DNA from: Ianthella basta
Lineage: Eukaryota > Porifera > Demospongiae > Verongiida > Ianthellidae
NCBI GenBank assembly: GCA_964019415.1
Contig: OZ025868.1
Span: 15,560,578-15,624,577 of the forward strand
Length of the DNA stretch: 64,000 nt
Direction: 5' to 3'
Shown: one piece after another, positions 33,131 to 44,826 of the stretch
Layout of the letters: each line of letters begins with the position of its first letter
Numbering within the stretch: position 1 is the first letter of the stretch
The notes under the pieces: model-generated
Told to the model about the DNA's origin: nothing
The model's input: only the letters and a program-made list of their open reading frames with translations
Databases searched by the model: none
Program-made: the position numbers and the translations under genes

Positions 33131-36061
33131 CTACTCATAGCCCTTCTTCTTGGAATGCTTCTGAGAAGGTTCCTTTTGGCCCTTTCGGCATCTCCCATCT
33201 GACTGTCTGCTGTCACTCCCTGATTTCCCCTTCATTGGTCTTTCTTCATGTGGTAAAGGTTGCCCATGTGACCTACCTCCAGGCTTAGGCCGTGACTTCC
33301 GTGAATCACTCGCAGTCTCCATGAATCTCCATGTAAACTGATCTTCTGTCATACGCACTGTTTGTGGTCCCACACGGTGGTAAGCATGACCGTCTACTTT
33401 AACACCTTCTTTGCATGGTTTCACGACAATGTCAAAACGCCACCGACCAGTTAGCTGGTTGTTGTCATACCTGAGGTTGACTGGTTCAACTTGTGCTTTT
33501 GATGACTCAACTGGAGGCCAGAAGCTATTCAGTATGTCACCAACCTTCTTTCTCAGCTCATCTATTGCACGGTTCTGCTTAAGGTTAAGCCCCTCCTCTA
33601 CAATGCCATCATCTCCTATACCAAAATGTATGCAGCCTCCAGTGCGGATGTTCAGCATAGCATTAATTGCCTTTCTGTAAGTAGCTTTATTCACCCGCTC
33701 ATGAAGGCCTCGCAAGGTGCTCAAGGGTTGACTCACACCATCAACGTACTCCATGAGCGACTTGTACTCGTGGTCATCTCTCTCTGCCCCAACATCAGCA
33801 CCAACAATAGCTGCATTGGGATGCCACAAAGGCTGCTGGAGACAACTGGAAAGCACACTCTTGATGAACCAAAAGCCATGCTCACTATCCTCAGCAATAG
33901 CCTTGATAGAAGCATAAGCCTCTTTCAATCGTGGCAGTGCTAGAGGATGCTTAACTTCTATTTCCTGTGGTATGCCAGACCACACTCCTGGACGTCCACC
34001 TGTCCCCTCAATCAAATCAGCTATTTTGGGGAGTTCAAACTGCCGAGCTAGGTCAAGCAGACTTAGACCATTTGGGTACGGTTCATTGACTGTTCCCTTC
34101 AACACAGGGTGGGACAACAGCTTGGTGATGAATGAAGTGTGGTTGTTAGTACCCTTTTGGTTAAAAGAGTCAGCGAAATCCATTCTGAAGCATTTCAATG
34201 ACAGCAGTGATATGTGCAATGGGCTTAAGGAATCCCCATCCAGTAAATGGAGCTGGTCAATGAAGGGAACACCTTCACCACGGTGGAAATAATGCTTGGC
34301 CCATCTCACTGCTGCAGGCATTAAACATTCATCAGAAGCAACTAACTCAATGAATTGTTCTTCCAGGAATACACTGTCTCCAGAAAAGGCACACAAACAC
34401 AGCACTTTGTGTGCATCAACCAGACCCTTAGTGATCAAGGTTGCTAAAGCACCCCTCAGCCCTTCTCCACTGCTCCCAATGCCACATGCCTCACAGAACT
34501 GGCTCAGTTTGCTGGCATGACCACCAACAAAGCACTGCTCAAGTGTAGACAAAGAATGAGTGTCTTTGTCAGTGATAGCCCCACCTTTGGAGGTCAGCAA
34601 TTTGAACACCTCCACCTGTCCACCCTGTGCAGCATACATGACAGGAGTCTCACCAACTGAATCACAAACACTAATGAGATTACTGTCAATTTGTATTTGC
34701 GAGGATGCTACATTAATTGTGCTCAAATCAGGTTCATAAGTGTCATCCTCCAAAAGGACTTCAACAGTCTCCACATGTCCTGCAAAGGCTGCTTGATGAA
34801 GCGGAGTCCCAAAATTACCAGCAATCACTGACTTGGTTGCACCAAGTCTGATCAGTTCACGAACTGCTTCTGTTCTACCACAAGCAGCAGCAAAGTGGAG
34901 GGGAGTCCAGCCGTTTGCTTTCACTGCATTCATATCACACCCTCTGCTTACCAACACCTTAATTACTTCGACATTGCCACCTGCAGCTGCACAATGCAGA
35001 ACAGTCTTCCCGTTACTGTCCATTACATCAATAGGACACCCTTCCGCCAACATGGCTTCAACAGTCTCCATATGTCCACTAAGGGTTGCTTGATGAAGTG
35101 GAGTCCCACAATTACCAGCAACCACTGACTTGCTTGCACCAAGTCTGATCAGTTCACGAACTGTTTCTGTTCTACCACAACCAGCAGCAAAGTGGAGGGG
35201 AGTACTGCCATTTGCATCCACTGCATTCACATCACACCCTCTGTCTACCAACACCCTCATTACTTCAACTTGACCACATTGAGCTGCACAATGCAGAACA
35301 GTCCCTCCAATGCTGTCCACTACATCAATAGGGCACCCTTCCGCCAACATGGCTTCAACAGTCTCCACATGTCCACTAAGGGTTGCTTGATGAAGTGGAG
35401 TACCAAAATTACCAGCAAACACTGACTTGGTTGCACCAAGTTTGATCAGTTCATGAACTGCTTCTGTTCTACCCCAACAGGCAGCATCATGGAGGGGAGT
35501 ACAGCCATTTGCATCCACTGCATTCACATCACACCCTCTGTCTACCGACACCTTAATTACTTCGACATGGCCACCTTCAGCTGCAGAATGCAAAGTAGTC
35601 TTCCCACTATTACTTCTCACTTCATCAATAGCACACCCTTCTTCCAACATGGCCTCAACAGTCTCCACATGTCCACTAATGGCTGCTTGATGAAGTGGAG
35701 TACCATACACTATAGCAACCATTGACTTGGTGGCTCCCATTCTAATCAGCCCTCGAACTGCCTTTGTCTGTCCCATTGCAGCAGCCCAGTGCAGTGGAGT
35801 GAGCCCTCTACCATCAACTGAGTCTACATCACATCCCCTCCTGATGAGAAGCCTCATTGTGGTCACATGACCACCCGATGCTGCCCAATGCAATAAGGAA
35901 TTCCCCTCACCATCCTTAGTGTCAATTGGGACACCTGACAGGTCTAACAGGTCTACAACAGTTTCTGTGTCCCCTCTTCTGACAGCTGAAATTACTGCCC
36001 GTATATTATACACCAATTTCAGAGCCACCTTTATAGCAGCTGCAGCAGGTGACTGGTCCAT
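33131..36061 (-). CDS. ANK gene 3: 14 ankyrin repeats plus Schlafen/AlbA_2-type domain
   Basis: A single open exon of 976 aa starts MDQSPAAAA like its paralogues. Ankyrin repeats occupy residues about 25-520, the last two diverged. The conserved middle region (CFVGGHASKLSQFCEACGIG ... PLDLARQFEL) runs to about 680. The DEATH domain of genes 1, 2 and 4 is absent. Residues about 785-930 (RKAINAMLNIRTGGCIHFGI then DDGIVEEGL, FWPPVE, RWRFDIVVKP, GPQTVRM) match the AlbA_2 fold of Schlafen-like proteins (pattern I.AMLN..GG.I.FGI.D.G). The last about 50 residues are K/R/S-rich. AlbA_2 domains bind or cleave nucleic acid in known Schlafens; activity here is inferred. No intron is needed. Confidence 0.85.
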   Translation of the reverse strand: MDQSPAAAAIKVALKLVYNIRAVISAVRRGDTETVVDLLDLSGVPIDTKDGEGNSLLHWAASGGHVTTMRLLIRRGCDVDSVDGRGLTPLHWAAAMGQTKAVRGLIRMGATKSMVAIVYGTPLHQAAISGHVETVEAMLEEGCAIDEVRSNSGKTTLHSAAEGGHVEVIKVSVDRGCDVNAVDANGCTPLHDAACWGRTEAVHELIKLGATKSVFAGNFGTPLHQATLSGHVETVEAMLAEGCPIDVVDSIGGTVLHCAAQCGQVEVMRVLVDRGCDVNAVDANGSTPLHFAAGCGRTETVRELIRLGASKSVVAGNCGTPLHQATLSGHMETVEAMLAEGCPIDVMDSNGKTVLHCAAAGGNVEVIKVLVSRGCDMNAVKANGWTPLHFAAACGRTEAVRELIRLGATKSVIAGNFGTPLHQAAFAGHVETVEVLLEDDTYEPDLSTINVASSQIQIDSNLISVCDSVGETPVMYAAQGGQVEVFKLLTSKGGAITDKDTHSLSTLEQCFVGGHASKLSQFCEACGIGSSGEGLRGALATLITKGLVDAHKVLCLCAFSGDSVFLEEQFIELVASDECLMPAAVRWAKHYFHRGEGVPFIDQLHLLDGDSLSPLHISLLSLKCFRMDFADSFNQKGTNNHTSFITKLLSHPVLKGTVNEPYPNGLSLLDLARQFELPKIADLIEGTGGRPGVWSGIPQEIEVKHPLALPRLKEAYASIKAIAEDSEHGFWFIKSVLSSCLQQPLWHPNAAIVGADVGAERDDHEYKSLMEYVDGVSQPLSTLRGLHERVNKATYRKAINAMLNIRTGGCIHFGIGDDGIVEEGLNLKQNRAIDELRKKVGDILNSFWPPVESSKAQVEPVNLRYDNNQLTGRWRFDIVVKPCKEGVKVDGHAYHRVGPQTVRMTEDQFTWRFMETASDSRKSRPKPGGRSHGQPLPHEERPMKGKSGSDSRQSDGRCRKGQKEPSQKHSKKKGYE

Positions 36062-36105
36062 CTGTCCCGTTTACAGGTATCTTTACAGAACATGAGAGGC
36101 ATAGA
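36062..36105 (-). promoter_or_regulatory. Conserved 5' leader of ANK gene 3
   Basis: Carries the shared ctgtaaagata...gggacag/ATGG arrangement, slightly diverged from genes 2 and 4. Confidence 0.4.
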
Positions 36106-36608
36106 TAAGGAAAAGAATTCTCAAGAGAGGTGTGATTGAATTGCTACATGTACACAACATGCAGGTCATATCCAGAATACATGACCATGTGTGTCACTGT
36201 CCACTATACTCATAGGATGATATATGATCATCAAACTTAACATCCATTTGTATGTGGCCGGTTTATGCCCGTTGTAAGCAATATGCCTTGCAGGTGAAAA
36301 ATTTATAATTAGCCTTAAATTTTCATTTCCCCTTTGCAGACAAACAGGATAGAGAAGCTTTCAATTACAGATTATCTATATATAGACTCAACACATGTCC
36401 AACGTTTTCCACTGTCTACCTGTTTCCTTCAGGCACCATGCTCAGTTGTCTTTGACGTCATTCGCAAACTAGGAGTTCACACTCACATGCACACACGCTC
36501 CCACACCCATACACATACACATACATACAGTGGTTTTAGGGATACTAGTCCCGGTTGACTGTGCACTTTCGCTCAATCTGTTCACATGAATATAATATTG
36601 GAAAGGTA
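36106..36608. other. Spacer, no gene seen
   Basis: Contains a CRE (tgacgtca, 36453-36460) with a decayed CArG box next to it, and a short CA-like run at 36480-36530. Confidence 0.5.
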
Positions 36609-36610
36609 TA

Positions 36611-37132
36611 CTGTATTCTCTCTAAAAATTCGTCACCCATTGTGCCCAGAAAATTTCGTCACTTCGTGGCAGTTAGAATGGGAATAAACAAGATGGCTGA
36701 GAGTGACGAATATTTGGATTATTGTGACGAAACATTAGAGCAGACGGTGAAATCTTGGCACGTTCTTTTAGGGACGTTTCTCGATGAAATTGTGGATTTT
36801 GAACTGACCACTGGGACAGTTGTTCAAGGCTAACGTGCTTACACAGACTATTGGATGATGACGACCACCCGCGAGTGCCAGTAAACGCATCAGGCATGCT
36901 GTAGCCATGTAAGGAGACTGAGATGATGTACTTGGGCGCCCTCCAAACGAATAGAGCAACAAGCGGCTGTCTACTGAGAAGAAATATATGATGAAATTCT
37001 TGTCTGGCAAATTATTAGAGTAATGTGACGAATATTAGAACACCTGAAATTTGTCAGGAATTAGAGTGCGTTTCGACAGGTTTTTCAGGGGTGGCGAAAA
37101 TATAGAGTGACGAATTTTTAGAGAGAATACAG
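36611..37132. mobile_element. 522-bp MITE with 26-bp perfect TIRs and a 51-codon ORF
   Basis: The left end ctgtattctctctaaaaatt / cgtcac and the right end are exact reverse complements, flanked by TA at 36609-36610 and 37133-37134. This is the signature of a Tc1/mariner-type deletion derivative. An internal frame at 36678-36833 (MGINKMAESDEYLD ... DFELTTGT) is also open in the degraded copy at 2854-3373. Confidence 0.9.
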
Positions 37133-37134
37133 TA

Positions 37135-38080
37135 TTAGCACGTGCTTCATTTTACCCTCTGTGGCATTTTGTGCCCTGCTGTTGTTTCACCAGATTACAA
37201 CTCAGTTGGTGATCGTTTAGCCTAAATAAGTCATCACTAAACTATACCATCTATCATTCGTGGTGGGTAGTAGGCTACCACATGACAGCACAATGTATTA
37301 GCTGGTTACAAATGTAGCACAGTGCATTGTTACCACCAGTGCTCGTGACTTTTATCAACTAATGTTGAGTTATGTATGCATACATAATTAGGTGACACTT
37401 CGTTTCTTTGTTATGTGCATACGTGTTTTACTGCTATCTGTACTGAGCTGTATTGGCTCTCTGATTTGAGTTATCTGAGCAGTACCAGTTGCATGCCCAA
37501 GTTGCATTCCTCACACCAACTTCCAGTCAGCTAGTCACGATTACACAAATTATTATAGCAGTATATGACTATGCAAGTACTTGTGGGTATCTTCCTGTGT
37601 ACACATGAAAACTTAATTAACGCGGACAACATGGTACAGTATCTTTAATTACCAATGAAACCCAAACTGAGCTGGACAGTTAAGCATTCTTCATTGTCTA
37701 CATTCAATGCATCACACAAACTGCTAGTGGCAGTCTGAAGACAGTAATAATTTAGTCAACATCAATGTCTCAACCATTGTTCATCAACTCCATTTCTAGA
37801 TATGGAAAGCTTTTGTGTGGTTGCAATTGCCAATGTATATAGTACACAAATTTTGAGGTGCCCATCTTAATGTAACAACAGCACCAGTTCTCTTCTCTAT
37901 TATTACAAGTTTCAGCTACGTAATTTCAGAAAGGTTCTCCAAATGCCACGTGGTAAATTGCAAATGCATGGCACATGGTAAATGGCATAGAGTAGCGTAA
38001 CGGTGGGCTATTTCCGGTCAGCGGCTATTACTGGACTTGTGGATGTAATTTGTCCATCGACACAGCGTGAAACTCCAAGT
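37135..38080. other. Spacer, no gene seen
   Basis: AT-richer single-copy DNA. 37795-37930 is a diverged member of the repeat also seen at 9480-9540 and 20465-20600 (ttctaggtagatt, acacaaattt..ggtgccc). Confidence 0.5.
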
Positions 38081-38083
38081 ACT

Positions 38084-38187
38084 AGTTATAACATGGCCGC
38101 GAGGGCGCTGGCTGATTCATCACACGAGGGCGCAAAGCGCCCAAGTGCGATAAATCAGCTAAGCGCCCGAGCGGCCATGTTATAACT
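38084..38187. repeat. 104-bp near-perfect palindrome
   Basis: The left arm agttataacatggccgc and right arm gcggccatgttataact are exact, and inner segments (gagggcgct / agcgcccg; ctgatt / aatcag) continue the pairing. The centre is another hairpin, gagggcgcaaagcgccc. It could be a foldback element or a cruciform-forming site. Confidence 0.85.
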
Positions 38188-39235
38188 GACTTGTTACGAT
38201 TCAAACAGCGGCGATTAGCGTTTGAATTCGTTCGCTGTCGAATGAATTTACCGAACGAACCTGACTGAAGTTACTATAGAAACCAGAGAACACGCTCTTC
38301 TCGGAGCACAAGGCGAAAGGCGAGAAGCATCGCAAGAAAAAGGCTGTCAGCGGCCTCTCGTACTGAATAAAGCATCGGCGCCGCTTGAGTCGGCACTACG
38401 GCAGATGATTAGAAGTCCTACAAGCAGCGTATGAAGAAAGAACTTTCTTTTTAGAGAGTGTACTAGGATTAAAGGACTCGAGAACTTGGGAGTGGCGAGA
38501 CCTACCTTCAAGTTGATCTATCAAGTGAACTCGGGAAAGGGACTTGAGTTTCTCTATCACTAAAGACATTACATGCACAATTACATGTCACTGCCATAAA
38601 AGTACACGTGCAGTGCTGTGCTAGGCATAAATTTATGTTGATGACCATGCTTCCAAGTGCCAAGCACTCAACATTCCAGAGCCAATGGTCATAAGAAAGT
38701 TCACAAGGTGATGAATATCAAAGGCATTTTGCTAAAGCAGTAAACAAAACGTTTGTTTAAGGCTAGAAAGTGATTGGGTTAGCAAATAAGAGCCCCCGTC
38801 AACGCAGTGTGTTATGAGGTGTGAAAGCATAAACAGTGGCGTTATGCAAATTAGCACACTGCAAGCTTGCTTTGATGTATGGCTTCCTCATGTAACAAAC
38901 TTCAGTTATGACTAGCTATACACCTGCTGCATTTCACATGCTAAAGCGGTCAGCCTGCAACATTGCTTACCAGTGGTAGATCCTTATAAGTGATTCGTGA
39001 TGTAACTGTTGCATTGCAAATCTGAAACACCTAAGAAATACCCTTGTAATGGAAGAAGCTAGCGCAACTACTCAGTATTGCTATTGGCCATTTAATGTAC
39101 AAATTTGCAGTACTACCTATGCCTAACACAACACCAAATTGTGCAGTAGCTGAAGCTTTCCATTCCTGGAGAACCAACCACTTGAACACATGAACCAGTG
39201 GAGGGTATTACCAGACACATGAATGCATGCCTCGT
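38188..39235. other. Spacer with one short coding-like tail
   Basis: A plus frame ending at about 38364 (KAKGEKHRKKKAVSGLSY, stop, then aataaag) resembles the end of a basic protein followed by a polyadenylation signal. It is too short to name. The remainder shows nothing. Confidence 0.25.
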
Positions 39236-39239
39236 TTTC

Positions 39240-39805
39240 CTTCACAAACTATGTGAACTTGCAAAAGCACAAGCCTAAAACAAAGTGTCCAGAGTGGGGT
39301 GGTGTCTATGAGGAAGGACATGACAGTTCAGCATGGGCAGAGTACATTGGATGCAAGGAATGGCTCCACTGCATTGTACAAGTACCCATTGCATTATGTT
39401 AAGTACCCCTCAAAGAGCACGGTCTTTACCTGCCACTTCTGTGCTATTGGTAGCTTGTGTTGATACCAAGAGCATCTGTGGACATCTGTGCTGCATCTAA
39501 ATGCTGCATTTCGCTACTTTGCACTACTCTACTGCACCACTTTTCTACACTCGTCTGGAAACCCCTGCTTGTGACCGGAAACACCCTCTGTGACAGTGTT
39601 GTGATTGGGTCAGAGTTTCTCTGCACTAATAGCAGCAAGAGCCTCATTTGGTTCGTTGTCGCACAGAGTAGTACCCTGCCTTCCTCCAAGGTAGGTTAGT
39701 AGCACGTCAAAGTCTCGTCTTGCCCCAAAAAGGACTCACCTCATCTTACTTGACCGGAAATACCCCACGCTACTCTAATGACATAATGCAGAACAGTCTC
39801 ATGAG
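39240..39805. repeat. Local duplication of 40140-40690
   Basis: The block from cacaaactatgtgaacttgc through the taccccacgctactctaatg end is repeated about 900 bp downstream. The corresponding copy-L region (9565-10070) has it only once. Confidence 0.75.
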
Positions 39806-41215
39806 AACAGTAATCCCCACTGCGCATCCCCACTTTGTCTGATGTCATCCCCCAAATTATATTATATAGGAGACATGGTTTCTCATAGCTGCAAGAGGGA
39901 CGATCTCAGTGATGCAAAACACCTACCAAACACACTAGTACTGCCCAATGAGTGTGCTGCCAACATTCAAGCAAATCAATAGATGAATTTCATTATTTTC
40001 ACAATGGGTACCTGAATCTATGAGGGGGTCCCCACATCTATCGTAGATATGGACGTCCCATCTCTATGTGGAATCAAAGACAGGTCGCTCTCCACTTCTA
40101 GGTAGATTCGGGGACGGTTCATGATACACAAATTTGGGGGTGCCCATCACAAACTCAAACATCCCTTCACAAACTATGTGAACTTGCAAAAGCAGAAGCC
40201 TAAAACAAAGTGTCCAGAGTGGGATGGTGTCTATGAGGAAGGACACGACAGTTCAGCATGGGCAGAGTACATTGGATGCAAGGAATAGCTTCAATGCATT
40301 GTACTAGCACCCCTCGAAGAGCATGATCTCTACCTGCCACTTCTGTGCTATTAGTAGTTTGTGTTGATACCAAGTGCATCTGTGGACACCGTAAATGCTG
40401 CATTTCGCTACTTTGCACTACTCTCCTAGCACTTTTCTACACTCGTCCAGAAACACCCTCCGTGAGAGTGCTGTGATTGGGTCAGAGTTTCTGTGTGCTA
40501 GTAGCAGCAAAAGCCTCATCTAGTTCGGTGTCGCGCACAGTAGTACCCTGTCTTCCTCCAAAGTAGGCTAGTAGCACGTCAAAGTCCTGTCTTGCCCCAA
40601 AGAGTACTCGCCTTGTCTTATGTGACCAGAAATACCCCACGCTACTCTAATGACATAGTGTGACGTGTGAATTAGTCCTGAGTGGTACATATGATTATAA
40701 TGACAAGGTATACATCACTATGTTGCACAATGTTGTTACACCATTTGCCTTATCATTTGAAATTGGACAAACATTCTGAAACCGACTTTAAGGCTTCCCC
40801 GTAGCTAGCTACCTACCCTTGAGATTCAGTACACCATTTAAGATTGAAATCAAACCGGGCACTCGTGACTCCACCAACACCACTGACACACTGTCATAAT
40901 TCGCCACACCTATCACTTACCAATGATCCACTGACGGAGATCACAAGCCGAGACTCCAAGACCGCGTGTTGTGATCAGATTCGACTGTCGTTCGTTCCAC
41001 CTCCACCTCAAGAGAACGTAGGCCGATGTAGTTACAAGTAGTCCTGTCGTACTCACTCACGGACACCGACTAAGAATCAGCTCTCGGTCCTCGCCTAGCT
41101 CGTCCGATATATTTAACCCTCGAGAATAGATTTGTTCTGCCTCGCTGCGGAGTAGAGTATGCTCACATAGACAAACTCGTTTGTCTGTGGTCCCCACCAC
41201 GTGCCCCAGTTTGTC

Positions 41216-41241
41216 TGACGTCATGCAATCTCCAAATTAGG
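41216..41241. promoter_or_regulatory. CRE plus CArG box composite
   Basis: TGACGTCA at 41216-41223 and CCAAATTAGG at 41232-41241, identical in sequence and spacing to 12522-12547. Confidence 0.4.
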
Positions 41242-41434
41242 AGACAGATTGGTAACACAATCCTTGTATCCCGAAATAGAACAATTACACTGTTAGTAGG
41301 AAATATGACGTCATTAATTAAATGTCATGTTGTCAAGTGCAATGCACAGCATATATACATCACACACACATTGAGGGGAGTTTGGGGTGGTTTGTAAAGT
41401 ACAGAGGAGGTGGTGGTCACTGTAGTGGGGCTAG

Positions 41435-41691
41435 CTACACCACGGAGGGCTGCACTAGTTTGCTGCTGATTTCTCGAATGATGGTCTGGTAGACATCAAC
41501 ATCTCCCTGCGTGTGGAGTGGCTCCAGGTTAATGTGGCCAGTTTGACTGAGGACGATCTTGAGCACTGTACTGTTGTACTGTACAAGGAACTCGCTTGGG
41601 GACACACGGTGGTGGGAGAGGCCGATGTTAGTCAGCACAGCATCCAGCTGGTTGCAAGCAACTGACAGATACGCCTCAGTGGAGGGAGGGG
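41435..41691 (-). pseudogene. SIK-like gene C-terminal exon (copy R)
   Basis: Same exon as 12741-13003, ending SSKLVQPSVV and stop. Two residues are missing (SQTGH instead of SQTSNGH), an in-frame six-base loss. Open over its whole length. Confidence 0.6.
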
Positions 41692-41804
41692 CTGGGGAGG
41701 AGAGGGAGGAGGGATGAACAATCTACTTAAAGGGTATTAAGAGTCATTTTGGCAGATATGGGGCTACCACTCTAAGAACACTACGTAGTGCTGTCTACCT
41801 AGGC

Positions 41805-42060
41805 ACACCTCCTGACACACCCACCTGGTGTCTCCATGTTGCTCTGACCATGCATAGGATACCCCCTCTTGTGCCACTCGCAGCTGCACCCAAAATGGGC
41901 AGGTGGGCTCCCAAGTACTGGGTCATCATCGACTGTGGTGGCGGTGCAGGTGCACCAATCGAGGGCTTTCGAGAGCTGTTTCCTGATGAGGTGGGTGACG
42001 CCCTTCCAGACATGTGGCCCTGTGTAGGGCTCCCCTGGCACTCCATTGAGCACGTCTGAG
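41805..42060 (-). pseudogene. SIK-like S/P-rich exon, frame disturbed (copy R)
   Basis: Carries the same frame conflict as 13118-13376. The intervening stretch present at 13370-13755 is missing here, so the sequence passes directly from GVPGE to the following spacer. Confidence 0.4.
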
Positions 42061-42687
42061 ATATACGAGACATGCACAGGAACTCAGACATTTCTTGTTG
42101 TCAACAATAGAGCCTCTTGTTAGCCCCTTGTTAGTTGCTAACGTACCAACACAATGGGATATTGGCTGCTGTGCTATATACCTTCAATCTAGTGGTACAC
42201 ACAAATCTTCCTAGTTTTACTAGCGTCTACTGTCAGAACTTGGGAAAGACATCCGTTGTTGATTCACTTATAGTTCACTTTCAAAAAGGCAACAATCCAG
42301 TTATGTTGTGACACTCACAGGTGCTAATCTACCTAAACACACTCAGGTGCTTCACGCCCTCATCAGGAAATACATTACACTGTTGAGCCATTAAATGAAT
42401 ACAACTAACGCTAACACAACTCTTTTGTAGCATTCCACCCAGTTTAATGCTAGCTCCTGACATTCTCCTAATACTAGCAAATTGCTACTTTCAATGAACT
42501 CATTAAGTGACACCATCAGCAGTTCACACCCTACAAGCATCGCACACCATTACCAGGAGAGCAGACACACCTTCTGGGACTGTGCCACTTGTTCCTGCAG
42601 GGACATTGGGGTGGCAAGGTCAGAGAGATGGCCACTGGCATGGGGGGCTTCCCCCTATGCTTCCCTGAACCGCACCCACACCAGACA

Positions 42688-42930
42688 TTAGACTGTAGAT
42701 CCACTCATCTGACCGGAGCCATCAATCATGGCCAACTGGTTTGTGTTGGTGTGGCGCACTTGCATCATCTGCTGGTATTCATTCGGCTTCCATGCACCAT
42801 CAGAAACACGTCTGTGAGCAATGCGGCTGTGGCAACAAACACTGCCACCCTGGGGAGTGGGGAGTCCCAGCGCTGAGTAGATTGAATCTAAATTGGAAAT
42901 GGAAGTGGACACAGCATTACCCCTGACAGA
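42688..42930 (-). pseudogene. SIK: SIK-like RRVSDG phosphosite exon (copy R)
   Basis: Identical in protein sequence to 14398-14640, including HRRVSDGAWKPNEYQQ. Confidence 0.6.
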
Positions 42931-42981
42931 TGGCTACTGTTCAGTTTTCACTTGATTGTAAGTTGTGTGGTATTCCATTGG

Positions 42982-43160
42982 TACACAGTGGAACCTGTCT
43001 AAGGTGGTCGCTGTACAAGGCAGCCGCTTTACTAAACAGTCAGCCTCCTTGGACCCAAATAGCACTAATACATTGCAATCTACCTCTGTAGGGCAGCCAC
43101 CTCTCTGTAAAGGCTATTAAAGCTTGCCATAAGCGGTTGTCTTAGACAGGTTCCACTGTA
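42982..43160. mobile_element. MITE with cagtggaacctgtctaa ends (duplicate)
   Basis: The duplicate of 14692-14870, copied as part of the segmental duplication and not an independent insertion. Confidence 0.8.
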
Positions 43161-43463
43161 CAATGCAACACTTCAACATTATGCAATACTTGACCAAGTG
43201 TGTACGTTCACACTGGTATCTTACAGTGCAAGCACAAAACATGGTATCATTAAATGAAGTCACCTGATAGCCTTACACAGCTTGCATGTAAGTGATTAAT
43301 ACAGTTCAAACGCTAATGGAATGTACATATTAAACTGATTACGAAGATCCATTCATCAGTGGTGTGACCATCAAAAGAACCCAGAGCAAACATCTCCCCA
43401 TGTCTATGAGCCCACACACACTCCTTTGGTGGCCACAGAGATACAGCGTAACACAATTACCTA

Positions 43464-44255
43464 TTAAGAAGAATGTGCGTGCCATGTCTTCTCCGACTCA
43501 CGAGGAGGGCGGTGGTGAAGTGGCTGAGGGTGCATTAGCTCGTTTTGAACAATCACATTGGGTGTGGCACCGAGTCTACTGGCCGACCCGTCCACTTCAG
43601 CCCCTCCCTCTGCCCCGCCCACTCCCTGCTGCATGCCCTCCTCTGCCAACTGGGTGAGATGCTGCAACTGATCAGGTGTGGGGGGAATCCCCACAATGGT
43701 TTGTTCGCAGCCAGCTAGCTAGGAAGTTGCCAGCACTTGGGTTGGGACCTGTGGAGATGTATGTGCATGTGTGTGTGTATGTGCGCATGTGTGTATTATG
43801 TGGGGAGCGAGAGTGTAGGAGGCAAGGGATGGCAGTGATCTAACAATGCGGGCACTGCTGGAGTGCTAGCATACAGAGCACTACAAACACATTCACAGAT
43901 TGAACAAGTCACAGGTTCTGAAAATACTGTAGTACAGGTCACAAATATGCCCCTACTGCAGTACCTGACACGAGAACACACTGAACAAACTCCAACTTCC
44001 TCTTCCGCTCCCTCACCAGTAATCTCTATAGGGCTTCTCCTCAACTCCTCCCCTGGACCCATTGCCCCTCCCTCCATCAATAGTGAGCCAACCATTGCAG
44101 TGGGGTGGGCAGTACTAGGGTCAATGACAATGCGGGGTGGCTGCAACATTGTCGGAGGCTGGGTCGCCTAGCAACAAGCTTCCCCTTGGACCACTGCTCA
44201 AGTAGCATGTAGTAGATAGCAGCAAAGTCATTGTACATCTTATCATCAACAGCCT
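43464..44255 (-). pseudogene. SIK: SIK-like internal and UBA second-half exons (copy R)
   Basis: Contains the TPDQLQHLTQLAE frame (43464-43710) and the UBA exon AVDDKMYNDFAAIYYMLLEQ (about 44158-44255). The one-base loss after RRPSL at 44151-44156 is the same as at 15861. An intron with a GTGTGTGTAT run lies between. Confidence 0.65.
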
Positions 44256-44411
44256 ATGTGAAGATCAAGAGGGAGAGAAAGTGAAGGGTAGCACAAAGGG
44301 CTATTCTAGCATACAGTCTACACTCTTACTGTCTTCATGCACTCTCCCTCCAAACCCCTTCTTCTTCATCACTGCATGCTCTCGCTACACACTCCAGCTC
44401 ACTCTCTTGAC

Positions 44412-44552
44412 TTCATTGAACGCATCTGCATGCGTCGCTCCATTTCTTTCCTTGGCTCTCCCCCCACCCCCCAGCCCCACCCTTCCTCTTAGCCATCATC
44501 CACTTGTGTGTGAGCACCACGGTCAGAGGCTGACACATTGTACAAGGTCCAC
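44412..44552 (-). pseudogene. SIK kinase-end remnant (copy R)
   Basis: Duplicate of 16120-16260 with the HKWM motif followed by frame loss. Confidence 0.55.
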
Positions 44553-44826
44553 AAACTACATCCAGGCTATCTTGACTGCTGCATCATTTGATTGATGTGT
44601 CTTCAGCAGTAAAGGGGTGGGGTCCTCAGAGGGCGTGGTCAAGGGGCGGGGCCACCATGAGGAGTGAGACCTGATGCACAGAACAAGGTAGAGGGTACCA
44701 CTGGCCATCTTACAATGAACAAAGTGCTCTTACACTAGCTTGATGGGTATTGCAATATTTCGCTGTCAGTAAGATTCACAACTTTCACGAATGCAGCAGT
44801 CACAAATATTCCTATCACGACCATTT

